DNA of 64,000 nt from an uncultured Helicobacter sp. (GTDB lineage Bacteria > Campylobacterota > Campylobacteria > Campylobacterales > Helicobacteraceae), in the NCBI RefSeq assembly GCF_947367035.1, contig NZ_CANBCA010000006.1, positions 1 through 64,000 on the forward strand, in the 5' to 3' direction. Both the position numbers and the translations under genes were made by a program. This document shows positions 33,393-43,520 of the stretch, piece after piece. Positions within the stretch are counted from its first letter, which is position 1. Each line of letters opens with the position of its first letter. The notes under the pieces were generated by a model. That model made no database searches and had not been told where the DNA came from. It worked only from the letters and a program-made list of their open reading frames with translations.

Positions 33393-34511
33393 CTAGGGTT
33401 CAATCGTAGTTTTATAAACTAAATTACCGCCTTGCACTTGATTGATGACTGCACTTCTTATGGATTCTCCATTTTGCAAGGAGAATTTGCCACTTACACC
33501 CTCATAATCTTTAGCATTGCGAATTTTGTCATTAATGCACTCACGATTTTCTGCACCGCATTCTTCAATGGCAGTAACTGCTAATCCATATGCGTCTGCA
33601 AGCATAATGCTAAAGGAGCTTACAGGCTCATTATAGGCTTTTTTATAATCTTTAATGAATTGTTCTCCTTTGGCAGTTTGCTTGGAGTTTGTAGAATAGT
33701 AATCTGTTACCATATAGCCTTCACCCGCTTCTTTTGCGACATCAAAAAATATTTTGTTAGAAACTAAGCCATCACCACCGATGGTTGACACATTGAGTCC
33801 TAATTGTTTGGCTTGAACAGCAATCAATGCTCCCTCATTGTAATAAATTGGTAAATACAATACATCAGGATTCTTTGCTTTAATGCTTGAAATTTGTGCT
33901 TTGAAGTCTTTTGTCCCTGCTTGTGCGTTGGCTTCAATAATGATTTCTCCCCCTAGTGCTTTAAATTGATTTCTAAAAGCACGGGTAAGTCCAATCGAAT
34001 AGTCGCTACTATTATCAAACAAAATAGCAGCTTTCTTTGCTCCCAAATCTTTAAAGGCTAAATTTGCCGCAATCAATCCTTGAAAGCTATCGGCAAAGGA
34101 GACGCGAGAAACAAACTTTTTACCTTTGGTCACGCGGTCATTTGTTGCAACAGGCGCAATCAGCGGCGTTTTATTATCATCTGCGATTTTTGTCATCGCC
34201 AAAGCGTTAGTGGAAATCATAGGACCGATGACAACGCTGACTTTATCGCTAGAAACTAATCTTTGCATAGCATTTGCGGATTCTATTTTATCGCTTTTAT
34301 TATCAATGAAAATAATTTTAATTGAATCGCCATTTTTAGTTTTGCTTTGTGCCTTATAAGCCAAATCAATCCCACGTTTTCCAAGTTCGCCAAATCCTCC
34401 TACTGCACCACTTGCTGGTAAAACTACACCGATTTTTGCCTCTCCTGCTAAAAGACTGCTAACTGATAAGCCACATACGAATGATAGAGCTAAAAAGTGC
34501 CTTTTCATCAA
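33393..34511 (-). CDS. livK: branched-chain amino acid-binding protein (LivK/LivJ)
   Basis: 372 residues, first gene of the operon. A signal peptide ends around residue 22 (SSLLAG), followed by the periplasmic-binding fold of type I: IGVVLPASGAVGGFGELGKRG, VVIGPMISTNALAMTKIAD, NDRVTKG and the hinge region KAAILFDNSSDYSIG. Captures branched-chain amino acids and delivers them to LivHM. Only one binding protein is present, whereas C. jejuni has LivJ and LivK, so the symbol is by function. Confidence 0.92.
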   Translation of the reverse strand: MMKRHFLALSFVCGLSVSSLLAGEAKIGVVLPASGAVGGFGELGKRGIDLAYKAQSKTKNGDSIKIIFIDNKSDKIESANAMQRLVSSDKVSVVIGPMISTNALAMTKIADDNKTPLIAPVATNDRVTKGKKFVSRVSFADSFQGLIAANLAFKDLGAKKAAILFDNSSDYSIGLTRAFRNQFKALGGEIIIEANAQAGTKDFKAQISSIKAKNPDVLYLPIYYNEGALIAVQAKQLGLNVSTIGGDGLVSNKIFFDVAKEAGEGYMVTDYYSTNSKQTAKGEQFIKDYKKAYNEPVSSFSIMLADAYGLAVTAIEECGAENRECINDKIRNAKDYEGVSGKFSLQNGESIRSAVINQVQGGNLVYKTTIEP

Positions 34512-34707
34512 AGTTCCTTAATGATTAAAATAGAAAGGCTAATTTTTACATTTTTTTGCTTAAATAATGTATTGCGTTATATTAAGGGTATTTTGATTAA
34601 GTAATAATAGACCAATGTGGTGAAGATTTGATTATAAAGTTAGAATTGACACTTTTATTTATGTTGCTATAATAAAATATTGTAGAATCTTGATTAAATA
34701 ATAGGAG

Positions 34708-34734
34708 CCGAGAAAACTTACAAGAGTTTCTCGG
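34708..34734. terminator. hairpin downstream of yceI
   Basis: CCGAGAAA (34708-34715) pairs perfectly with TTTCTCGG (34727-34734), loop 11. It lies 30 bases past the yceI stop on the minus strand. T-richness is better on the plus side (GAATTTTCTT), so it may act both ways. The rest of 34512-34763 shows only AT-rich DNA. Confidence 0.6.
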
Positions 34735-34763
34735 TGAATTTTCTTAATTGCAAACAAGTAAAA

Positions 34764-35306
34764 TTATTGTGCATTTGCTTTAAGATTCAAAAGAATTTTG
34801 ACTTCATCTCCTACTGCATTGTCTTTAAAGATATTGTGCCAAGTAATATCAAAATCGCTTCTTAAAATAGTAGTAGTGGCATTAATATCCAAGTTTTTAC
34901 CATTTGGTTGGAGAGTTGCGTCAAGCACAATAGGCTTTGTTGTAGAGCGAATGGTTAAATCACCATAGATTTTACCTGCTTCAAACTTCGTCATCTTAAA
35001 AGTCATTTTAGGATATTTTTTGGCATCAAACATATCTTCTGCTTGTAAATGCGCATCTCTTTTGGCGTTTGCAGTATCCACTGAAGTAATATCTACAACA
35101 CCTTCTAGAGTTTTTAGAGTATTAGAAGCCTTATCATAATCAATGGTTGCATTGAATTTGTTGAACTTGCCATCTACTTGTGTAAGCTTGAGATGAGAGA
35201 CTTGGAAATCTATTTTTGAATTTGCCGAATCTAATGTGTAAGGGGCAGCAAATGCAGGGAAGCTAAGGGCTGCTAATAGACTTGAAGTAAAGAGAAACTT
35301 TTTCAT
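34764..35306 (-). CDS. YceI-family periplasmic protein
   Basis: 180 residues. A signal peptide ends at AFA near residue 20, then YTLDSANSKIDFQVSHLKLT, HLQAEDMFDAKKYPKMTFK and a final LLNLKANAQ strand define the YceI lipocalin-like barrel, known to hold an isoprenoid such as octaprenyl pyrophosphate or ubiquinone-like lipids. Probably handles polyisoprenoid quinone precursors in the periplasm. H. pylori HP1286 is the relative. Single gene, with a terminator hairpin downstream. Confidence 0.92.
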   Translation of the reverse strand: MKKFLFTSSLLAALSFPAFAAPYTLDSANSKIDFQVSHLKLTQVDGKFNKFNATIDYDKASNTLKTLEGVVDITSVDTANAKRDAHLQAEDMFDAKKYPKMTFKMTKFEAGKIYGDLTIRSTTKPIVLDATLQPNGKNLDINATTTILRSDFDITWHNIFKDNAVGDEVKILLNLKANAQ

Positions 35307-35480
35307 TTGAAATCCTTTAAAATTAAAATTTACTCTGAAATTATAATAAATAAAAAATAATAAATGGTAAATAATGTGCCAAAAAAGTTAAATTTGTCTT
35401 GACAGAAACTTCACATTAACTTGTAAAAAAACTCACAATATGCCTATAAAATTTTACCATTTCATTAAAGGGGTTTATTT

Positions 35481-37586
35481 ATGTTTGGAAATTTACGTTT
35501 AGGGACGAAAATCACTCTAATTACTAGCTCTATTGTCTTGCTAGTTATGGGTATTTTGACTTTTGTTATTTCTTGCCAAACTGCACGAGTTTTGCAAGAA
35601 GAAGCACACAAACTGCTAGTAAGTGCAAATTCAAGGGCCATCAATCGCTTAGAGGGTGTGATGCAGCAGTCTTTTATGGCAGTAGAGGCTGCAGAGGGAA
35701 TCACTTCCTCTATCATTGCACACGATAGTGATGGAATCGTAAGTAGAGATTTGTTGCAAGATGTCATTACTCATATGATTTTGGATAATGAATGGGCTTC
35801 ATTTGCTTATTTATATATACCGGGTAAGTCTATATATAGCCAAAAATCTATTAAAGATTCCACAAACAAGTTTTTGCTACCTAATGAAGAGTTTATGATT
35901 TTAATGGATATTGATAGAGAGCGTAACAATGAAGTAAAAACTCTCCAAGCGGACGAGGATATTATTCGCTTACCATCAGTTAAAGCTGCATTAGAAAACA
36001 AAAAAATCTCTTTTGATAATCCCAAAAGATTTGATATTGATAATTTAGTTGTATTTGGTTCTAATATTTCTGCACCAATTTTTGATAAAAATAACCGAGT
36101 GATTGGAGTGATTGGAATCATAATGGACTTGCGACAAATTTCAAAAGTCGTGCTTGACCCTAAACGTTCTGCTTTTAGAGGAGATAGGAAGTTTTTACTC
36201 TCTAACAATGGCACGATTTTGATTCATCCAGATTCCACTCTTGTTGGTAAAAAGCTGATAGAAAAGAATAATCACAGCAGTGTGGATACCCTGCTAAATC
36301 TTCTAAGTTCAGGTAGAACTACTGCAATAGAATACATAAGCAACGGCGTAGAAAATTACGCAGGAGTTTCTCATTTCCAACTTTGGGGGGACATAGATAC
36401 GACTTGGACACTTGTAACGGTCGCACCTAAAGATGTAATTTATGAGCCTCTAAATCATATAGAATTTATAATCTTAATTTCTGGGATTATTTCGGTTTTG
36501 ATTATTTCACTTGCAATTTGGGTCTATACAAAGAGATATATTACAACCCGAATGATGACTCTTGGTAATTTTCTATCTAACTTTTTTGACTTTATTAATT
36601 ATAAAACTCCTAAAGCACCAGATATTGTGCGGATTCTAGCTCAAGATGAAATCGGAGAGATGGGAACGCTTATTAATACAAACATTAAAACTACCAAAGA
36701 AGCCTTACGGCAAGATGAAAACATGGTTACGCAAGTGATTTCTGTCGTCAAAGACATAGAAGCGGGAGATTTAGAGCAGAAGCTAGATTCTACCCCAAAC
36801 AATCCTAAACTACTAGAATTGCGGGATACTTTAAATACAATGCTTGAAGTTTTGCAAGTCAAAGTTGGCTCAAACTTCAACCGATTGCAAGCGGTTTTTG
36901 AGGATTATAAAAATTTGGATTTTACTGCAAATGTGGAGAATCCAAAGGGAAATATGGAAGTCTCTTTGAATCTCATTGGCGAAGAGATTAAAAAAATGCT
37001 TGGCACATCTTCTGGACTTTCTTTATCTTTAAAAAAACAGAGTCAGTCTCTAAATGATTGCGTGAATCATTTAATGAAAGCAAATGAAAAGCAAGTTAGT
37101 AGCTTAAGGCAATCTTCAGAAAATACAGAGAATATCACAGACTCTATGCAATCCATTAATGACAAAACCCTAGAAATTACGAGACAAGCAGAGGATATTA
37201 AAAATGTCGTAAGTATTATTAATGACATAGCCGAACAAACGAATCTTTTAGCCCTTAATGCTGCTATTGAAGCTGCAAGGGCTGGAGAACACGGAAGAGG
37301 ATTCGCAGTGGTTGCTGATGAAGTGCGCAAACTTGCAGAACGCACACAAAAGAGCTTGGGAGAGATTGGCGCAAATGTTAATGTGCTAGTGCAAGGTATC
37401 AATGATATGGGAGAATCTGTAAAGGAGCAAACACAAGGCATAGAGCAGATAAATGATACGATTGCACATTTAAATGATATTGCAAATAATAATCAAGAAA
37501 TTGCAAATCAGACTGAATTGGTTGCACAACACATTAATGAACTTGCTAGTGAAATTACACAAGATATTGAAAGAAAGAAATTCTAA
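35481..37586 (+). CDS. methyl-accepting chemotaxis protein with dCache sensor
   Basis: 701 residues. TM1 about 10-30, a long periplasmic region (about 31-325) of dCache type ([43 protein letters not shown]), TM2 about 328-350, HAMP-like helices, then the signalling hairpin [20 protein letters not shown]... to [10 protein letters not shown]. Senses a small ligand in the periplasm and signals to CheA. Its ligand cannot be read. A 50-base stretch of the hairpin is identical to that in the second receptor at 42887-42936. SD AAAGG upstream of ATG 35481. Confidence 0.92.
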   Translation: MFGNLRLGTKITLITSSIVLLVMGILTFVISCQTARVLQEEAHKLLVSANSRAINRLEGVMQQSFMAVEAAEGITSSIIAHDSDGIVSRDLLQDVITHMILDNEWASFAYLYIPGKSIYSQKSIKDSTNKFLLPNEEFMILMDIDRERNNEVKTLQADEDIIRLPSVKAALENKKISFDNPKRFDIDNLVVFGSNISAPIFDKNNRVIGVIGIIMDLRQISKVVLDPKRSAFRGDRKFLLSNNGTILIHPDSTLVGKKLIEKNNHSSVDTLLNLLSSGRTTAIEYISNGVENYAGVSHFQLWGDIDTTWTLVTVAPKDVIYEPLNHIEFIILISGIISVLIISLAIWVYTKRYITTRMMTLGNFLSNFFDFINYKTPKAPDIVRILAQDEIGEMGTLINTNIKTTKEALRQDENMVTQVISVVKDIEAGDLEQKLDSTPNNPKLLELRDTLNTMLEVLQVKVGSNFNRLQAVFEDYKNLDFTANVENPKGNMEVSLNLIGEEIKKMLGTSSGLSLSLKKQSQSLNDCVNHLMKANEKQVSSLRQSSENTENITDSMQSINDKTLEITRQAEDIKNVVSIINDIAEQTNLLALNAAIEAARAGEHGRGFAVVADEVRKLAERTQKSLGEIGANVNVLVQGINDMGESVKEQTQGIEQINDTIAHLNDIANNNQEIANQTELVAQHINELASEITQDIERKKF

Positions 37587-37604
37587 AGCGTAGAATCCTT
37601 TAAG

Positions 37605-37641
37605 CAAAACTAGAATCTGATTCGTGATTCTTTGAGTTTTG
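37605..37641 (+). terminator. hairpin downstream of the chemoreceptor gene
   Basis: CAAAACT-AGAATC (37605-37617) pairs with GATTCT and AGTTTTG (37626-37641) with a three-base bulge and an 8-base loop. Located 20 bases after the stop. Confidence 0.6.
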
Positions 37642-37739
37642 TAAATTACCCCAAAACTAGCAAAACAGGCATATAAATCTTTAAGCAAATTTAATGTAGA
37701 ATCGCAAACTTTTTATTTTAAAATTATAAGGTTATTAAG

Positions 37740-39080
37740 TTGTTTGGTGTTATTACAGAAAGTCTCCAAAATGCTGTCAGTAAAATCCGATTTCAAGATG
37801 ATGAGAAAGCATTAAAACGCGCTTTAGAGGAATTAAAAAAATCTCTTTTAAAATCTGATGTGCATTATAAAGTTTTAAAAGAACTTTTAGGAGAAATTGA
37901 GGGCAAAACAAAGCTCGCAGGAATAGGCAAGGAGAATTTTTTAAGCGCACTAAAAGAATCACTTCATACGATTTTAACTGCGCCTGGGAATTATGGATTT
38001 ATTTTTGCGCCCAAGCCACCGACAATCGTATTAATGGCAGGTTTGCAAGGAAGCGGTAAAACGACGACAACTGCAAAATTGGCAAATTATCTTAAGAGTA
38101 AGCAGAAAAAGGTTTTATTAGCAGCTTGTGATTTGCAGAGATTGGCTGCTGTGGAGCAGTTGCGTCAGTTAGCTTTACAAGTAGAAGTGGATTTTTTTCA
38201 TCTTGAGGGAGAATCTCCTATAGAAATTGCGACAAAAGCTAAACAAAAAGCAATCGTTGGGCTTTATGATGTGCTATTGGTAGATACTGCGGGAAGATTG
38301 GCAATTGATGAAGCATTAATGCAAGAGTTACAAGGAATCAAAGAAGCAATTAATCCAAGTGAAATTTTTTATGTTGTAGATAGCTTGAGTGGGCAAGATG
38401 GAGTAAAAAGTGCGGGAGTCTTTCATCAGAAAATGGATTTAAGTGGGGTGATTTTGAGTAAATTTGATGGGGATAGCAAAGGAGGAATTGCTCTTTCTAT
38501 TGCTCATCAGCTTGGAATTCCATTACGTTTTATCGGTGTAGGAGAGAAAATCGCAGATTTAGAAGTGTTCATTCCAGAACGCATAGTAGGAAGATTAATG
38601 GGTGCAGGGGATATTCATTCTCTTGCTGAAAAAACCGCTGCAGTTATTAGCGAAAAAGAGGCAAAAGATATTTCTAAAAAAATTAAAAAAGGTAAATTCA
38701 CTTTTAATGATTTCATCTCTCAATTAGACAATATTAAAAAGATTGGTTCTATGCAGTCTATCCTATCAATGTTACCTGGTTTAGGTAATATGGCAAGCGC
38801 ATTAAAAGATGTGGATTTGGATAATTCCAAAGAAATTAAGCAGATGCGCGCAATGGTTTCTTCTATGACGCCAAAAGAGCGTGAGAATCCAGATTTACTA
38901 AACGGTAGCCGTAAAAAACGTATTGCAATGGGGGCTGGGATTGGTGTAAGTGATGTGAATCGCTTTTTAAAACAATTTGAAAATGCAGCAAAAATGGCAA
39001 AAAAATTTTCCAACAAAGGTGGAATGGGGGATTTGATGAGTTTAATGAAAGATGCAAGAATGGGACAACTAAGACATTAA
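37740..39080 (+). CDS. ffh: signal recognition particle protein Ffh
   Basis: 446 residues from TTG 37740. N domain helices, then the SRP GTPase: G1 GLQGSGKTTT, CDLQRLAAVEQL, DTAGRLAIDE, SKFDGDSKGG, and a Met-rich M domain (MQSILSMLPGLGNMASALK, GGMGDLMSLMKDARMGQLRH). Targets membrane proteins cotranslationally with 4.5S RNA and FtsY. First gene of the ffh-rpsP-KH-rimM-trmD-rplS cluster conserved in H. pylori (HP1152-HP1147). Confidence 0.96.
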   Translation: MFGVITESLQNAVSKIRFQDDEKALKRALEELKKSLLKSDVHYKVLKELLGEIEGKTKLAGIGKENFLSALKESLHTILTAPGNYGFIFAPKPPTIVLMAGLQGSGKTTTTAKLANYLKSKQKKVLLAACDLQRLAAVEQLRQLALQVEVDFFHLEGESPIEIATKAKQKAIVGLYDVLLVDTAGRLAIDEALMQELQGIKEAINPSEIFYVVDSLSGQDGVKSAGVFHQKMDLSGVILSKFDGDSKGGIALSIAHQLGIPLRFIGVGEKIADLEVFIPERIVGRLMGAGDIHSLAEKTAAVISEKEAKDISKKIKKGKFTFNDFISQLDNIKKIGSMQSILSMLPGLGNMASALKDVDLDNSKEIKQMRAMVSSMTPKERENPDLLNGSRKKRIAMGAGIGVSDVNRFLKQFENAAKMAKKFSNKGGMGDLMSLMKDARMGQLRH

Positions 39081-39123
39081 GTCTTAAAAACTCCCTAAAA
39101 AATAAGGATTTTAAGCATAAGTT

Positions 39124-39157
39124 TGTCTAAAAGTGAGTAGAATTTCTCTTTTAGACA
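39124..39157 (+). promoter_or_regulatory. 10-bp inverted repeat in the rpsP leader
   Basis: TGTCTAAAAG (39124-39133) pairs with CTTTTAGACA (39148-39157) around 14 bases. The end of the second arm can instead form ACAGA/TCTGT (39155-39168). It lies between ffh and rpsP and could be an ffh terminator or a translational control site for S16. No poly-T follows. Confidence 0.45.
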
Positions 39158-39197
39158 GATTTATCTGTGATTTAAGATTTATTTCAAGGAGTATATT

Positions 39198-39428
39198 TTG
39201 GCAACTGTAATTCGTTTAACAAAAATGGGACGAAAAAAAAAGCCTTTTTATAGAATCGTTGTAACTGATAGCAGAAAAAGACGTGATGGAGGTTGGATTG
39301 AATCTATCGGTTATTACAATCCTCTAGCTGAACCTTCCGTCGTAAAATATGATGCAGAGAGATTGAAATATTGGACAGGCATTGGTGCAAAAATGAGTGA
39401 AAGAGTAAAGGCAATTACCAAAGCATAA
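39198..39428 (+). CDS. rpsP: 30S ribosomal protein S16
   Basis: 76 residues from a TTG start with AAGGAG six bases upstream. [20 protein letters not shown] and [19 protein letters not shown] are the S16 signature. Assembly protein of the 30S body. Confidence 0.97.
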   Translation: MATVIRLTKMGRKKKPFYRIVVTDSRKRRDGGWIESIGYYNPLAEPSVVKYDAERLKYWTGIGAKMSERVKAITKA

Positions 39429-39444
39429 GTATAGGTAATTAATA

Positions 39445-39696
39445 ATGGTAGAGAATTTTATAGAAGCTTATGTAAAAAAAATTGTTGTGGAACCTGATAG
39501 GATTCGTGTAGTTAAAACAGAGATTGACGCGAATTTTTATGAGATTGAAATTCTATCTTCTTTGCAAGATGCAGGACGTTTAATCGGTAAAGATGGAAAA
39601 ATGATTGGCGCAATTAAAACATTTGTTTCTGGTATCAAGGCAAAGGACGGGAATTCCTATCGCATTATTGTAAAACCACAAGAATCCAAAGAATAA
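39445..39696 (+). CDS. khpA: KH-domain RNA-binding protein (KhpA-like)
   Basis: 83 residues. A single type II KH domain with the RNA-gripping loop GRLIGKDGKMIGAIK (GKDG in place of GxxG). Lies between rpsP and rimM, two bases ahead of the latter, as in many bacteria. Probably binds small or ribosomal RNA. The name follows the usual family name and is not tested here. Confidence 0.9.
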   Translation: MVENFIEAYVKKIVVEPDRIRVVKTEIDANFYEIEILSSLQDAGRLIGKDGKMIGAIKTFVSGIKAKDGNSYRIIVKPQESKE

Positions 39697-39697
39697 A

Positions 39698-40291
39698 ATG
39701 CTTGATAAAGTCGTCCAAAAAGATTGGGTGAGTGTTGCAAAAATTGGTCGCGCAGTAGGCTTTAAAGGGGAAGTCCTTTTACATTTATTAAGTGATTTTC
39801 CTGAATCTCTACAATCAGGAAATATCTATTTATCACAAGTTGGAAATCTAACACTAGAATATTACCAACCCAAACGTTCGGTGGCAAAATTTATCCAAAT
39901 TGATTCTAAAGAAGCTACAAGGCAAATCACAAATCTTATACTTTATACCACTCAAGAACAAAGCAAAAAGCAATGCAAACTTAAAGAAAATGAATTTTTT
40001 TGGTTTGATATTGTCGGAAGTGCAATCGTAGAAAATGGTGAGATTTTGGGCTGGGTAAATGAAATTGAGCGCTTTTGTGAGCAGGATTATTTGTCTGTGA
40101 AAACCGCTTTTGCACTTGTGGCACAGAATCTCCCTAAGAGTTTTTTGATTCCTTATAATGCGCGTTATATTTTAGAGGTGGAATCCAAAAAAGATTTTAC
40201 AATCCATTCCAAAGCAGGACCCAAAAATACCTGCGATGAGCAAAAAATTATCTACACACAATTTTGTAGAGAAATCTTAGAAAATAGTTAA
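39698..40291 (+). CDS. rimM: 16S rRNA maturation factor RimM
   Basis: 197 residues, longer than the usual 170. N-terminal RimM domain (VSVAKIGRAVGFKGEVLLHLLSDF) and C-terminal PRC barrel (ENEFFWFDIVGSAIVENGE, LIPYNARYILEV). Assists maturation of the 30S head with S19. Its stop overlaps the trmD start by one base. Confidence 0.93.
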   Translation: MLDKVVQKDWVSVAKIGRAVGFKGEVLLHLLSDFPESLQSGNIYLSQVGNLTLEYYQPKRSVAKFIQIDSKEATRQITNLILYTTQEQSKKQCKLKENEFFWFDIVGSAIVENGEILGWVNEIERFCEQDYLSVKTAFALVAQNLPKSFLIPYNARYILEVESKKDFTIHSKAGPKNTCDEQKIIYTQFCREILENS

Positions 40292-40995
40292 TGCAATTTT
40301 CCATTATTACTTTATTTCCACATTTGATAGAATCCTACTTTAGTGATTCTATTCTTCATCGGGCAATAAAACAAGGGTTAATTCATATAGACTTTGTCAA
40401 TCCACGCAATTTCAGTCCTCATCGGTTTGCAAAAACAGATGATTATCAAGTGGGTGGGGGTGCAGGGCTTGTGCTAGAACCATTGACTTTAAGCAATGCG
40501 CTAGAGTCCGTTAAAAAACACAGTCCAAATACTCATATCATTTTTTTGACACCTTGTGCAAAGTCTTTCACTCAAAAAGACGCTAGACGCCTAAGTCAAA
40601 AATCACATATTGCTTTGGTGTGTGGGCGATATGAGGGGTTTGATGAACGTTTAATAGAAAGTTTTGCTGATGAAGTTTTTAGTGTAGGGGATTTTATTTT
40701 AACAGGGGGAGAAATTGCGGCACTCTGCTTGTGTGATAGCATTTCAAGGCAAGTAGAAGGAGTGCTTGGCAATCACGATTCTTTACAAGGAGAAAGTTAT
40801 GAGGAGTTTTTATTAGAAGCACCTAATTTTGTAAAACCCTATAATTTTAAAAATTTAAAGATTCCTTCAGAGTATTCAAAGGGAAATCACGCTAAAATCC
40901 GCAACTTAAAATTAAAAGCATCAGAGGCAAAAACTAAATTCTATAGACTAGACCTCTATAATCGCTACAAACAAAGGTTCAAAGATGAGAAATAA
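40291..40995 (+). CDS. trmD: tRNA (guanine-37-N1)-methyltransferase TrmD
   Basis: 234 residues. SPOUT-fold knot with [42 protein letters not shown], and the SAM-knot [29 protein letters not shown]. Makes m1G37 and prevents frameshifting at proline codons. Its end overlaps rplS by 11 bases. Confidence 0.96.
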   Translation: MQFSIITLFPHLIESYFSDSILHRAIKQGLIHIDFVNPRNFSPHRFAKTDDYQVGGGAGLVLEPLTLSNALESVKKHSPNTHIIFLTPCAKSFTQKDARRLSQKSHIALVCGRYEGFDERLIESFADEVFSVGDFILTGGEIAALCLCDSISRQVEGVLGNHDSLQGESYEEFLLEAPNFVKPYNFKNLKIPSEYSKGNHAKIRNLKLKASEAKTKFYRLDLYNRYKQRFKDEK

Positions 40996-41341
40996 ATATA
41001 TTCAACATTTTGAAGATGCACAAATTGCAGGAAAAGAAATCCCACAATTTAAAGCAGGTGATACCCTAAGAATCGGGATTAAAATCTCCGAAGGAGATAA
41101 AACAAGGATTCAAAATTTTGAAGGTGTCTGTATTTCATTGCGTGGAAGTGGAACAGGCAAAACTTTTACTATTAGAAAAATTGGTGCAAATGGTGTAGGG
41201 GTCGAAAGAATTTTCCCTATTTATTCTCAAAGTATTGAGAGCATCAAAGTGCTTAAAATTGGTCGCGTTAGAAGAGCGAAACTCTATTATCTACGTTCAA
41301 GAAGTGGAAAATCTGCAAGAATCAAAGAAGTCAGAAAATAA
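40985..41341 (+). CDS. rplS: 50S ribosomal protein L19
   Basis: 118 residues. [58 protein letters not shown] are diagnostic L19 segments. Sits at the 30S-50S interface. Last gene of the operon, with a terminator hairpin wrapped around its stop codon. Confidence 0.97.
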   Translation: MRNKYIQHFEDAQIAGKEIPQFKAGDTLRIGIKISEGDKTRIQNFEGVCISLRGSGTGKTFTIRKIGANGVGVERIFPIYSQSIESIKVLKIGRVRRAKLYYLRSRSGKSARIKEVRK

Positions 41342-41351
41342 TTGACTTCTT
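41325..41351 (+). terminator. terminator overlapping the rplS stop codon
   Basis: AAGAAGTCA (41325-41333) pairs perfectly over nine bases with TGACTTCTT (41343-41351). The TAA lies in the loop. The 240 bases up to the next gene are AT-rich without other structure that I can support. Confidence 0.65.
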
Positions 41352-41592
41352 CTGCCAAGAATCTTTAATCACTCACTTAGTTTTCTTAAAATACATTTAT
41401 TAGTTTAGTAGTATTATAAGCTTTTCTTACAAAAATAATAAAATTAATTTGCAAATTTAACTTAAAATAAACATTATCTTCTACTTGACATTTTATTTAC
41501 CATTCATTTATGAATTAAATAGTAAAATTAAGCTATGAATAGTTAGGATTAAATCGTTCGCGATTTTTGCTTAATTAAGGAGAAGGTGTTGT

Positions 41593-42096
41593 ATGAAGAA
41601 AATGAAACCTAATTTGCAAGAAAAACAATTTGAAGACAATGAAATTATTGTTTCTAAAACAGATTTAAAAGGAAAAATTCTGTATGGCAATAGGATTTTT
41701 ATTGAGCTTTCGGGCTATACTGAAAAAGAGCTTTTAGGTAAGCCACACAATATCGTTCGCCATCCAGATATGCCAAAGGTTATTTTTAAATTTTTGTGGA
41801 ACTTCATTCAAGGGGGAAAAGAAATTATAGCTTATGTGAAGAATCTTTCTAAAGATGGCTCATATTATTGGGTTAAGGCATTTGTTACACCCTCGTTTAA
41901 TGGAAAAGGAGAGATTGTCGGCTATCATTCTATTCGGCTTAAACCAACAGAACAAGCCAAACAAGCCATAATCCCACTTTATAAAGAACTATTAGAAATT
42001 GAGCAAAGAGAAGGAATCCAAAAAAGTCAAGAAAGACTAGAAAGGATTTTAGCACAAAGAGGAGAGAGTTATGAAGAATTCGTATTATCTTTATAA
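41593..42096 (+). CDS. PAS-domain redox sensor (CetB/Aer-like)
   Basis: 167 residues, nearly the size of Campylobacter CetB. A single PAS domain: [36 protein letters not shown] with the IVRHPDMP pocket motif of FAD-binding Aer-type PAS, then [16 protein letters not shown] and the final GYHSIRLKP strand. A helical tail follows. Cytosolic, probably sensing redox or energy state via flavin and passing it to the receptor encoded by the overlapping next gene. SD AAGGAG. Confidence 0.85.
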   Translation: MKKMKPNLQEKQFEDNEIIVSKTDLKGKILYGNRIFIELSGYTEKELLGKPHNIVRHPDMPKVIFKFLWNFIQGGKEIIAYVKNLSKDGSYYWVKAFVTPSFNGKGEIVGYHSIRLKPTEQAKQAIIPLYKELLEIEQREGIQKSQERLERILAQRGESYEEFVLSL

Positions 42097-43444
42097 ATAT
42101 TCCAGATATTTTAATTATTGTTTTATATTTATTTTTATTTTCTTATTTATTATTGAATGGTTGGATATTCACTATCTCTTAGAATTTTTTGTTTTTTGTT
42201 TAGGGCTAGTTGCTTGTGTTTTGACGCTTATAGCGGGAAATAGAAGAGATATGTATATTAAAGAAATTACCAATTGTGTGGAGCGACTCTCCAATGGAGA
42301 TTTGGAAGCAAGAATTACTAATATCCAAGATAATGGCGCTTTGGGTAATCTCTCTTGGCATATCAATGATTTGGCTGATCAAGTGGAATCCTTTGTTAGG
42401 GCTTCTTCTTCCGCTATTACTGCAGCAAGCAACAAGAGATATAAAAGAAAAGTTAATTCACACTCTTTGAAAGGAACCTTTGCCTATGTGGGCGGGCTTG
42501 TCAATGTGGCTTCTAATGCGATTGAAGAAGCAGATAAATTGGGCGCAAGAGGGTTGATTATCAATCAAGTTTCCAAAAAGAGCGCTTTAAGTCTTAAGAA
42601 AGATTTAAATTCCATTTCTACAAATTTAAATAATGTGATTTCAGTAATGAATGAAGTTTCTAAAGAGACAAAGACGATTTCTGAATCTTCTAATAATGGA
42701 ATGCAGAGTGTGCATATTATTATGAATAACTTTTCTAACCTTTCTGCTATGATGGCACAAACTTCACAATCTTTTGAATGTTTTACAAAACGAATCAAAG
42801 AAATTGACTCCTTTGTTTTGTTGATTAAAGAAATAACAGACCAAACCAATCTCCTAGCCCTTAATGCCGCCATTGAAGCAGCAAGAGCTGGAGAACACGG
42901 AAGAGGATTCGCAGTGGTTGCTGATGAAGTGCGCAAGCTTGCGGAACGTGCGACTAAAACTGCTTCAGAAATTTCCTCTACTACACAGGTAATTAACCAA
43001 GAAATGAATGAAATTTCAGGTTATGTCAAAGAGATTGATACAATTGCAAATGAGTCTAATGATTTAATGATTTCATTTAATGAAACTTTTGGTTCAATGG
43101 ATAAGCAAGCTTCTTATCTGTTAGATTCTATATTGCATACCAATAAGACTTCTTATATTGCATTATTAGAATTAGATTGTATTTTGAAAAAATTTGCTTC
43201 TTATTCTGCAGTGATTACAAATGAGATTCCACAAATCACTTCGCAATGTAATCTTGGAGAAAACTCTCTGATTGATAAGAGCGTTTGTCAAAAAATCTTT
43301 GATTTTGATGCAAGTATTCGGGAATTTTTGGAGTTTATCAAGCTTGGCAATTACACGCAAAACCAAGAACAATTACAAGATTATTGTCAGAAATTTGAAG
43401 CTAAAAGCGCAGAGGTTTCTCAAGAACTTCACGCCATTTCATAA
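42071..43444 (+). CDS. chemoreceptor without periplasmic domain (CetA-like)
   Basis: 457 residues, the size of C. jejuni CetA. Two adjacent membrane spans (about 15-35 and 38-56) with almost no periplasmic loop, a HAMP domain ([15 protein letters not shown]), then the methyl-accepting hairpin [20 protein letters not shown]. The C terminus ([21 protein letters not shown]) resembles a degenerate zinc-binding CZB end. It overlaps the PAS gene by 26 bases, which supports a CetB-CetA-type energy-taxis pair, though gene order is reversed relative to C. jejuni as I remember it. Confidence 0.85.
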   Translation: MKNSYYLYKYSRYFNYCFIFIFIFLFIIEWLDIHYLLEFFVFCLGLVACVLTLIAGNRRDMYIKEITNCVERLSNGDLEARITNIQDNGALGNLSWHINDLADQVESFVRASSSAITAASNKRYKRKVNSHSLKGTFAYVGGLVNVASNAIEEADKLGARGLIINQVSKKSALSLKKDLNSISTNLNNVISVMNEVSKETKTISESSNNGMQSVHIIMNNFSNLSAMMAQTSQSFECFTKRIKEIDSFVLLIKEITDQTNLLALNAAIEAARAGEHGRGFAVVADEVRKLAERATKTASEISSTTQVINQEMNEISGYVKEIDTIANESNDLMISFNETFGSMDKQASYLLDSILHTNKTSYIALLELDCILKKFASYSAVITNEIPQITSQCNLGENSLIDKSVCQKIFDFDASIREFLEFIKLGNYTQNQEQLQDYCQKFEAKSAEVSQELHAIS

Positions 43445-43520
43445 GCTAGATTGTATTATTATGGTAATTTTGCGTGATAGTTTAAGTTTTATATAAATAA
43501 AGCTAAGATGTAAGTGTGTT

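Noticed and set aside
34512-34763. A possible gene in the gap between livK and yceI.
   Set aside because: No frame with SD or reasonable length; only AT-rich DNA and one hairpin are present.
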